Assembly (NCBI GenBank): GCA_049964655.1
Contig: JBMFXC010000023.1
Span: 1 to 31,332 of the forward strand
DNA length: 31,332 nucleotides
DNA from: JAJZJT01 sp049964655
Lineage (GTDB): Bacteria > Actinomycetota > Acidimicrobiia > Acidimicrobiales > RAAP-2
Direction of reading: 5' to 3'
Shown: piece by piece, positions 1 through 6,794 of the stretch
Layout: every line of letters begins with the position of its first letter
How positions within the stretch are numbered: the first letter of the stretch is position 1
The notes under the pieces: generated by a model
What the model was told of the DNA's origin: nothing
Database searches by the model: none
What the model saw: only the letters and a program-made list of their open reading frames with translations
Position numbers and translations under genes: made by a program

Positions 1-2165
1 GTGCCGTTGGCCGTCGACACCGTCACCCCGACCGGTCCGAGCGTCAGGGTGGCAGGGGCGACGACCGTCACCGACGTCGCCGATGCTGCCATCACCGTGG
101 CAGCCGCCGACCCGAACCGCACGGTCGGCGTACCGCCAGCCACCAGGTCGGAGCCGGAGATGGTGACCACTTCACCTCCGCGCGCCGTGCCCGACGAGGC
201 CGACAACCCGGTGACCGAGGGGCACCCGCCCGACGGCTGGAGTGCGGCAGCGATACCCGGCGCGATCGGCGTCCCCAGTCCGCTCGCCATGTCGTAACCG
301 ACGGTGGCCGGGTACACCCCGCTCCCGGAGCCCTGCGCGTCCGAGGTCCCGGTGTAGGCCGTCGGGTTGTTGTTCCCCGAGGTGACGTCGGTGAAGGTGG
401 TGGTGGCATCCGGGCCTGCCGCCGCCGCGTAGAGCGCCGGATTGGCGAAGCCGACCGGTGCCCCGCACCCCTGGTCCACGTCGGCCACCAGCGCCGCCCA
501 CAGGGGCGCGGCCCCACTGGTGCCGCCGACGACGTACCACTGACCCTCGAAGTACTCGAGGTAGCCGCCGACGGACGGGTCCGCTGCCGCCGACACGTCG
601 GGCACCTCCCGGCAGCGTGCGTACTCCCCCGGTGACGCCGAGCACGGGGAGCCAGAGGACAATGAGCTCACCACCCCGGGGCCCGACTGCCATGTCGGCA
701 TGGGGAAGTCCTGCGACAACCCGCCGCCCCCGGCCCCTTCCGAGTTGTTCCACACCGTCTGCCCTCCGGGGTCAGACGGCGACGGCAGGGTCGTCCCTCC
801 GACGCCGAGGGCAAAGGGCTGATCGGCCGGGTCGTCGACGGCGAGCGCCGTGTCGGCGGTGGACTGGTTCGACTGGTAGCAGCCTTCGGCGCCGCTGTCC
901 CCCGCCGCTGCGACGAACGTCTGACCCTGGGCGGCCGCCTGTTCCAAGAGGAGGTTCTCGGTACTGGCGACACCCCCGACGAGCCCCGGATCGCACACCC
1001 CCCAGCTGGTGGAGAGCACCTGCGCCTGGTCGTCGTCGACCATCGCCTGGAGGTCGTCGAGCGACCCCGACGAGGACGCCGGAGCCGAGTAGACCACGAT
1101 CGACGTCCCGGGGGCGAGGCCGGCGACGTCCTCGATGTCCAGGGCCGCCTCGCCCGACTGCCCCACCGGTGGGGCGCCTCCGTCGACGTTGACGTCGGTG
1201 ACCGGAACCGAGAGCCCGAAGCAGCGCTCGTAGGTGGCAACGTCGGAGGGGGTGTACTGCTCGAGCTCCTCCAGCCCGATGGTCACCCCGTGGCCGACCC
1301 GCCCTTGGCCGTAGAGCGCGTCGAAGGCGTAGGCCTGAGCGAAACCGGCGGGCGTGTCCGCCCCGGTGGCCTGGGCCAGCTCGGCCGCTGCCGGGCAGGC
1401 CGTCGGGGCGGCGAGAGCCGGCCTCGGCGACCCCGCCTCCGCACCCGGACCGACCGGACCGCCCACCGTCGACCGACTGCTACTCGGCAGCCGGCTGGCG
1501 GTCGCGAAGGCGGGAGCGGGTCGCACGGTCGTGGTCAGCCCCACCACCCCGGCGACCGCCGGAGCCAACGAGACCGGAACGGCCGGCGCCGCCGACGCCA
1601 GCAGAGCGACTCGCCCAGAGCGCAGGCGGACCGTCGACTCGGCCACGCCGAAGGCCCGTTCCACCTCGGTCACCGTCCCGCTGGCCGCCACGGTCAGGCG
1701 GTCCGGCGCCGTCGCACCGACCACCAGGCCGGCAGCACGGAGCCAGCCTCGCACGGCGGCCAGCGTGCCAGCCGACGGACCGAAGCGCGGCCCGAAGCTC
1801 CCTCGGGCCAGGTAGTGGTGGTAGTCGGGTGAGCCCGGCGTCGACACGGCGACGAGGAACCGGGCAAGCGCCCCGGGGTGCGGCACGGCCAGGGTGACCT
1901 CGACCGGCACCCGGGTGCCGCCAGGGGCACGGCCCACCACCATGGCACCAGGCGGGATGGTGGGCGCCGAACCGACCCGGACCGGGCCGCTCACTGCCTC
2001 GGCGGCGCCGACCGCCGGGGCGCTGAGCACGATACCGACCAGGACGACGAGCGAGCTGGCGAGCACAGCGTGCACCCGTCCGATCACCGCCCGGTTGCAG
2101 GCCCGACCGGTCGGCACGGACCGTCGTGGGAGCACCCTCGCTGCTCCCCCGAATCGCTTCTTCAC
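1..2165 (-). CDS. Secreted S53-family (sedolisin/kumamolisin-type) serine-carboxyl protease with C-terminal TIG/IPT domain, 3' end beyond window
   Basis: The visible 721 residues read from a GTG at 2165, preceded by a good ribosome site (GAGGAGAA, about 8 bases upstream). Residues 1-56 form a signal peptide: basic start, hydrophobic core at about 34-50, and an AxA-type end near GAAEA. An activation pro-domain follows (about 65-210), then the S53 catalytic domain (about 260-640). The expected catalytic set is present: Glu339 and Asp343 (GEAALD), oxyanion Asp423 (AAGDSG) and nucleophile Ser550 in GGTSGAAP. Their spacing resembles sedolisin. Asp593 and the GYDMASGLGTP segment (623-633) fit the C-terminal calcium site. 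From about 648 the protein enters an Ig-like TIG/IPT fold (SVTGLSASSGTARGGE), cut by the window edge. S53 enzymes are usually acid-active endopeptidases that self-process outside the cell. Function is inferred from the intact active site; the substrate is unknown. Confidence 0.93.
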   Translation of the reverse strand, partial: MKKRFGGAARVLPRRSVPTGRACNRAVIGRVHAVLASSLVVLVGIVLSAPAVGAAEAVSGPVRVGSAPTIPPGAMVVGRAPGGTRVPVEVTLAVPHPGALARFLVAVSTPGSPDYHHYLARGSFGPRFGPSAGTLAAVRGWLRAAGLVVGATAPDRLTVAASGTVTEVERAFGVAESTVRLRSGRVALLASAAPAVPVSLAPAVAGVVGLTTTVRPAPAFATASRLPSSSRSTVGGPVGPGAEAGSPRPALAAPTACPAAAELAQATGADTPAGFAQAYAFDALYGQGRVGHGVTIGLEELEQYTPSDVATYERCFGLSVPVTDVNVDGGAPPVGQSGEAALDIEDVAGLAPGTSIVVYSAPASSSGSLDDLQAMVDDDQAQVLSTSWGVCDPGLVGGVASTENLLLEQAAAQGQTFVAAAGDSGAEGCYQSNQSTADTALAVDDPADQPFALGVGGTTLPSPSDPGGQTVWNNSEGAGGGGLSQDFPMPTWQSGPGVVSSLSSGSPCSASPGEYARCREVPDVSAAADPSVGGYLEYFEGQWYVVGGTSGAAPLWAALVADVDQGCGAPVGFANPALYAAAAGPDATTTFTDVTSGNNNPTAYTGTSDAQGSGSGVYPATVGYDMASGLGTPIAPGIAAALQPSGGCPSVTGLSASSGTARGGEVVTISGSDLVAGGTPTVRFGSAAATVMAASATSVTVVAPATLTLGPVGVTVSTANG

Positions 2166-2200
2166 TCGCCCGTTCTCCTCGCCTGTCGCATTGCCAGTGG

Positions 2201-3574
2201 TTATCGGCCGTTCGGAGCGTTGTCGTGAGCGCTCGGGGAGCTCGGGGCCGGGTCTGACGGGCGCTCCGCCCGCGACCGGGTCAGCCGCTCGGCGATCGTC
2301 GCCTCGTAGCCGCGGTCGCTCGGTTGGTAGTAGACGTGCCCCTCTACCTGCGGTGGCCGGTACTCCTGGGCCACCCACGCCCCGGGGAACTCGTGGGGGT
2401 AGCGATAGCCGGCACCATGACCGAGGGCGGTGGCGCCGCGGTAGTGGGCGTCTCGGAGGTGCTCGGGGACATCGGCACGGGCACCCGAGGCGACGTCGGC
2501 GCGCGCCGCCCCCAGGGCGACGGTCACCCGGTTCGACTTCGGCGAGACGGCCAGGTGGACGACGGCCTGAGCCAGGTTGAGCTGGGCTTCGGGGAGGCCG
2601 ACGAGCTCGACGGCACGAGCGGCGGCCTCGGCGACCACCAGGGCCAACGGATCGGCTTCGCCGACGTCCTCGCTGGCCAGGATGACCAACCGCCGGGCGA
2701 TGAACCGGGCATCCTCGCCGGCTTCGAGCATCCGGGCCAGCCAGTAGAGGCCGGCGTCCGGGTCCGAGCCCCGTACGGACTTGATCAACGCGGAGATCTG
2801 GTCGTAGTGCTCGTCCTCGCCGTAGTGGACCAGCCGGGCCTGGCGCGCCCGCTCGACGTGGCCTCGGGTGACGTGGACGGTGTGCTCCACCCCGGCAGCA
2901 CCATCGGCTCCCGCCAGCGCCAGGGCCACCTCGAGGGTGGTGAGCACCGCACGGGCGTCACCCTCGGCACTGCCGGCCAGGGCCTCGACGGCGTCGGCGT
3001 CGGCCGTCGCCCCTTCGGCGACCAGCGCCCGCCCGGCGACGGCAGCCAGCTCGTCGAGGGTGAGCGGCTCGAGCCGGAACAGCGTCGAGCGCGACAGCAG
3101 TGGTGCGTTGACACTGAAGTAGGGGTTCTCGGTCGTCGCCCCGACGAGGACCACCAGGCCGTCCTCCACGGCAGGCAGGAGGGCGTCCTGCTGAGCCCGG
3201 TTGAACCGATGGACCTCGTCGAGGAAGAGGATGGTCCCCTGGTCCTGCTCACCCAGTCGCCGGATGGCGGCCTCCACCACCTCGCGCACGTCCTTCACCC
3301 CCGCGGTGACGGCAGAGAGCGGGACGAACGCCTTGGCCGTGGCATCGGCCACCAGCCGGGCCAGCGTCGTCTTGCCGGTGCCGGGAGGCCCCCACAGGAT
3401 GGTCGAACGCAACCGGTCACCTTCGACCAGCGTCCGGAACGGTCCGTCTGGGCCCAGAAGATGACGCTGGCCCACGACCTCGTCGAGGGTCCGGGGTCGC
3501 AGGCGGGCGGCAAGTGGGGCGCGGGCGGCGCGGCGGCGCTCTGCTGCCTCGGCGAAGAGGTCGTCAGCCGACAC
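2201..3574 (-). CDS. rarA: Replication-associated recombination protein A (RarA/MgsA), AAA+ ATPase
   Basis: RarA is a clamp-loader-like AAA+ ATPase that acts at stalled replication forks. With the start used here (GTG at 3574, beginning VSADDLFAEAAE) the protein is 457 residues, close to the family's usual length. Visible are Walker A GPPGTGKT (about 62-69), Walker B ILFLDEVH (about 115-122), sensor 1 in GATTENP, and the RarA-type C-terminal half with SEDVGEADP followed by the tetramerisation and C-terminal region. An in-frame GTG five codons upstream (3589) is an alternative start. Neither has a convincing ribosome site; 3574 was chosen because the resulting N-terminus looks like other RarA proteins. 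The gene lies 33 bases after the aspS stop and ends 35 bases before the protease start, so it is probably last in the rel-hisS-aspS-rarA run. Confidence 0.95.
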   Translation of the reverse strand: MSADDLFAEAAERRRAARAPLAARLRPRTLDEVVGQRHLLGPDGPFRTLVEGDRLRSTILWGPPGTGKTTLARLVADATAKAFVPLSAVTAGVKDVREVVEAAIRRLGEQDQGTILFLDEVHRFNRAQQDALLPAVEDGLVVLVGATTENPYFSVNAPLLSRSTLFRLEPLTLDELAAVAGRALVAEGATADADAVEALAGSAEGDARAVLTTLEVALALAGADGAAGVEHTVHVTRGHVERARQARLVHYGEDEHYDQISALIKSVRGSDPDAGLYWLARMLEAGEDARFIARRLVILASEDVGEADPLALVVAEAAARAVELVGLPEAQLNLAQAVVHLAVSPKSNRVTVALGAARADVASGARADVPEHLRDAHYRGATALGHGAGYRYPHEFPGAWVAQEYRPPQVEGHVYYQPSDRGYEATIAERLTRSRAERPSDPAPSSPSAHDNAPNGR

Positions 3575-3607
3575 GATGCACAGGCGCACCGCACCGCCGG
3601 CAGTCCC

Positions 3608-5422
3608 TCACCGGCCTCCTCCCTCCGCCTTGGACTGGCCAGCGGACGCCGACGGTGCCTGCTGCAGGGCAAGACCCAGCTCGGTGAGCACGGCGGGGGC
3701 GACGGGTGAGGGAGCCCCCGTCATGAGGTCGGCGCCCGATTGGGTCTTCGGGAAGGCGATGACCTCGCGGATGCTCTCCTCGCCGGCGAAGATCGCCACC
3801 AGCCGGTCGACACCGACAGCAAAGCCTGCATGCGGCGGCGCCCCGGCTCGGAAGGCACCGAGCAGGAACCCGAACCGGGCGGTCGCTTCCTCCTCGGCGA
3901 TGCCCAGGGCGGTGAACACCCGCGACTGGATGTCGCCGCGGTGGATCCGGACGCTGCCCGAGCCGAGCTCCCACCCGTTGAGGACCAGGTCGTACGCTTG
4001 TGAACGCACCGCCAGTGGATCGACCTCGAGCAGGTCGAGGTCGTCAGGGTGGGGCATGGTGAAGGGGTGGTGGGCGGCCAGCGGGTTGCCTTTGTCGTCG
4101 AGCCCGTCGAAGAGCGGGAAGTCCACGACCCACACGTAGCGGTAGGGGCCCTCGTGGACCGGACGACCCCCGACCTCGAGGCGCAGCTGCCCGAGCACCG
4201 TGCAGGCGACCCGATGCTCGTCGGCGACCACCAAGACGAGGTCGCCGGGAGCAGCCGCCGTGACCTCCAGCAGGCCGCGGCGCTCGTCGTCGGCAAGGAA
4301 GCGGTCGAGCGGGGAGTCGAGCGCCCCCTGCTCCCCGACCCGGAACCAGGCGAGCCCCTTGGCGCCCAGGGCCCGGGCCCGCTCGGTCAGAACGTCGAGG
4401 CGCGATCGTGGCGCCGTCGCTCCGCCGTCGACTACCAGTCCCTTGACGGTCGGGGCGGCAAAGGCCTTCACCGACGTCCCGGCGAAGGTGCCGGTCAGGT
4501 CGACCAGCTCCATACCGAAGCGCAGGTCGGGCTTATCCGTGCCGTAGCGGTCCATGGCCTCGGCCCAGGTGAGCCGGGGGATGGCGCCGGGCCGCTCACC
4601 CGTGGCCACCTCGGCAGCGTCGAGCACCGCCTCGGAGACGAAGCCGAGCACGTCCTCCTGGCCCACGAAGGAGGCTTCGACGTCGAGCTGGGTGAACTCG
4701 AACTGCCGGTCGGCTCGGAGGTCTTCGTCGCGGAGGCAGCGAGCCACCTGGTAGTAGCGGTCGAGACCGGCCACCATCAGCAGCTGCTTGGCGAGCTGCG
4801 GGCTCTGGGGCAGGACGTAGCTGGATCCGTGGTGGAGCCGGCTCGGCACCACGAACTCGCGGGCCCCTTCGGGCGTGGGTGCCCACAACAGCGGCGTCTC
4901 CACCTCGCAGAAGCCCTGCCGGTCCATGGCGTTGCGCAGGGCGCGCACCACAGCTGCCCGGAGGCGCAGGTTGGCCTGGAGCCGAGGCCGCCGGAGGTCG
5001 ACGTAGCGGTGGCGGAGCCGGACAGCCTCGTCGACGTCGACCCGGTCGTCGACGGCGAACGGAGGTGGGTCGGCCTCGGCGAGCACTTCCACCGTACAGT
5101 CGCCGACCTCGACGGCGCCGGTGGCCAGGTCGGCGTTGGCCGTCCCTTCCGGTCGGGCACGCACCACGCCGGTCACCGCCACCACGTACTCACTGCGGGC
5201 CTCGACGGTCCCCGGCACTACGCACTGGACGACACCCGAGTGGTCCCGCAGGTCGACGAAGGCGAGGTGCTCGCCGTGCTCGCGCCGCCGGGCGACCCAG
5301 CCGCACAGTCGGACCGCGCTGCCGACGTGCGCTTCACGCAGCTCGCCGCAGAGGTGCGTGCGCATCGACGTCGCCGAACCCTCCTGGTCGGCCACGCCGC
5401 CCGCAGGTGGTGGGGCTGGCAT
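3608..5422 (-). CDS. aspS: Aspartyl-tRNA synthetase, probably non-discriminating (AspRS / AspRS-ND)
   Basis: Class II synthetase of 604 residues that charges tRNA with aspartate in the cytosol. The N-terminal OB-fold anticodon domain spans about 20-120 (CGWVARRREHGEHLAF). Motif 1 is near 170-193, motif 2 near 222-249 (CLRDEDLRADRQFEFTQLD), the bacterial GAD insertion follows, and motif 3 is near 527-545 (GAPPHAGFAVGVDRL). The more usual form of motif 3 is PPHGG, so HAG is a small departure. His49 and Gly93 (RPEGTAN) match residues associated with non-discriminating AspRS, which also charges tRNA-Asn for the Asp/Glu amidotransferase. The ATG at 5422 overlaps the hisS stop as TGATG and is preceded by a strong GGAGGAG ribosome site inside the hisS tail, so translation is probably coupled. 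The open frame extends upstream through hisS, but that part is a shadow. Confidence 0.96.
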   Translation of the reverse strand: MPAPPPAGGVADQEGSATSMRTHLCGELREAHVGSAVRLCGWVARRREHGEHLAFVDLRDHSGVVQCVVPGTVEARSEYVVAVTGVVRARPEGTANADLATGAVEVGDCTVEVLAEADPPPFAVDDRVDVDEAVRLRHRYVDLRRPRLQANLRLRAAVVRALRNAMDRQGFCEVETPLLWAPTPEGAREFVVPSRLHHGSSYVLPQSPQLAKQLLMVAGLDRYYQVARCLRDEDLRADRQFEFTQLDVEASFVGQEDVLGFVSEAVLDAAEVATGERPGAIPRLTWAEAMDRYGTDKPDLRFGMELVDLTGTFAGTSVKAFAAPTVKGLVVDGGATAPRSRLDVLTERARALGAKGLAWFRVGEQGALDSPLDRFLADDERRGLLEVTAAAPGDLVLVVADEHRVACTVLGQLRLEVGGRPVHEGPYRYVWVVDFPLFDGLDDKGNPLAAHHPFTMPHPDDLDLLEVDPLAVRSQAYDLVLNGWELGSGSVRIHRGDIQSRVFTALGIAEEEATARFGFLLGAFRAGAPPHAGFAVGVDRLVAIFAGEESIREVIAFPKTQSGADLMTGAPSPVAPAVLTELGLALQQAPSASAGQSKAEGGGR

Positions 5423-6786
5423 CACGGGGTCTCCTCCTCGTCCTCGAGCTCGTCCTCGAGCTCGTCCTCGAGCTCGTCCTCGGCAGTGCCGGCAGCGTTC
5501 GGAGCGCACTGCGGTGTCCTCGCTGCCCTCTGTCGCACCGCGTCCACCACGGCGTCGAGCGGCACGGCCACCTGCTCCTCGTCCACCCGCAGTGGTCGGA
5601 CGGCGACCTGGCCGGCAGCCAGCTCGTCCGGTCCGACGATGACAGCGCATCGCGCCCTGGAACGGTCGGCCGCCTTCAACTGGGAGCGCATCGACCGTCC
5701 GTCGAACGCCCGATCCGCCCGGAGGCCGGACCGTCGCAGCCTGGCGGTGAGGTCCCGCGCGGCGGCACCGCCCACCACGTCGACGACGAAGGCGTCCAGC
5801 GCCGGTGGTTCCACGACGAAGGCCTGCTCGGCGTCGCAGGCGAGGAGGAGCCGCTCGATGCCGATGCCGAAGCCGATCCCCGGCGTCGGCGGACCACCCA
5901 TCACCTCGACCAGCCCGTCGTAGCGACCACCGCCCCCGACTCCGTTCTGGGCCGCGTCGAGGGATGGCGCGGTGAACTCGAACGTGGTCCTCGTGTAGTA
6001 GTCGAACCCCCGGACCAGGCGGTCGTCGACGACGAAGGGCACGTCGAGGGCGCCGAGACCGTCCCTCACCCGGTCGAAGTGGCACCGGCACGCCTCGCAG
6101 AGGTGGTCGAGCATCCGAGGTGCCTCCGCCGTGGCCGCCCGGCACTCGGGCCGCTTGCAGTCGAGCACGCGCAGCGGGTTCGCCTCGAGCCGCTCGGCGT
6201 GCTCGGGGCACAGCTCTGCCCGGCGGGGACGGAGATAGGCCCTGAGCTCCTCGAGGTAGGCGGGTCGACAGGTCGGGTCGCCCATCGAGTGCACCTTGAG
6301 GTCGACTTGGGAAAGACCCACGGCAGCGAAAAAGTCGTAGGCCAGGGTGATGACCTCGACGTCGAGGTCGGCGTCACCGGTGCCGATCGCCTCGACCCCG
6401 AGCTGGTGGTGCTGGCGGTACCGACCGGCCTGGGGGCGTTCGTAGCGGAACGCCGGGGTGACGTACCAGGCCTTCCAAGGCACCGGCGGCCGGTGCTGGA
6501 TGAAGGCCCGCACCACCGGGGCCGTCCCTTCGGGGCGCAGGGCCAACGACCGGCCACCACGGTCCTCGAACTCGTACATCTCCTTGCCGACGACGTCGCT
6601 GGCAGCCCCGATCCCTCGTCGGAAGACCCTCGTCTCCTCGAAGAGCGGGGTATGGACAAGGCCGTAGCCGGCCGATTCGACCCCAGCGACGAACCGGGCC
6701 ACCAGGGCCTCCCAGCGTGCCGATTCGGGGAAGAGGACGTCGCGCGTGCCGCTCGGGGCGCGCGCCGGCTGCAGGTCGTCGGCCAC
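5422..6786 (-). CDS. hisS: Histidyl-tRNA synthetase with repetitive acidic C-terminal tail
   Basis: Class II synthetase, 454 residues from GTG at 6786 (VADDLQPARAPSGTRD), nine bases after the rel stop. The N-terminus matches the usual GTRD start of HisRS. Motif 2 is near 103-125 (PAFRYERPQAGRYRQHHQLG), the Cys-rich segment C210/C215/C230/C233/C235 is typical of Gram-positive-type HisRS, and the histidine-specific LVRGFDYYTRTTFEF block is at 258-271 with Arg259. Motif 3 (GIGFGIGIERLLL) and the anticodon-binding domain follow to about 420. The last 20 residues are a low-complexity acidic tail built from DELE repeats, encoded by a 12-bp tandem repeat. The tail's coding sequence also supplies the aspS ribosome site. 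The GTG has only a distant AAGGA upstream, but no better start is visible. Confidence 0.96.
   Translation of the reverse strand: MADDLQPARAPSGTRDVLFPESARWEALVARFVAGVESAGYGLVHTPLFEETRVFRRGIGAASDVVGKEMYEFEDRGGRSLALRPEGTAPVVRAFIQHRPPVPWKAWYVTPAFRYERPQAGRYRQHHQLGVEAIGTGDADLDVEVITLAYDFFAAVGLSQVDLKVHSMGDPTCRPAYLEELRAYLRPRRAELCPEHAERLEANPLRVLDCKRPECRAATAEAPRMLDHLCEACRCHFDRVRDGLGALDVPFVVDDRLVRGFDYYTRTTFEFTAPSLDAAQNGVGGGGRYDGLVEVMGGPPTPGIGFGIGIERLLLACDAEQAFVVEPPALDAFVVDVVGGAAARDLTARLRRSGLRADRAFDGRSMRSQLKAADRSRARCAVIVGPDELAAGQVAVRPLRVDEEQVAVPLDAVVDAVRQRAARTPQCAPNAAGTAEDELEDELEDELEDEEETP
5436..5482. repeat. 12-bp tandem repeat in the 3' end of hisS
   Basis: Three full copies of TCCTCGAGCTCG (plus strand) at 5441-5452, 5453-5464 and 5465-5476, with partial copies on both sides. 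It stays in frame and encodes the DELE repeats of the HisRS tail. Confidence 0.93.
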
Positions 6787-6794
6787 AGGTGCGC

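Noticed and set aside
4049..5923. Long plus-strand open frame with a poly-Ser run over aspS and hisS
   Set aside because: It is the antisense shadow of two clear synthetase genes; the Ser run is simply the hisS 12-bp repeat read on the other strand.
5423..6211. N-terminal extension of aspS into hisS
   Set aside because: The extension is hisS read in another frame; AspRS similarity starts near the ATG at 5422, which has a good ribosome site.
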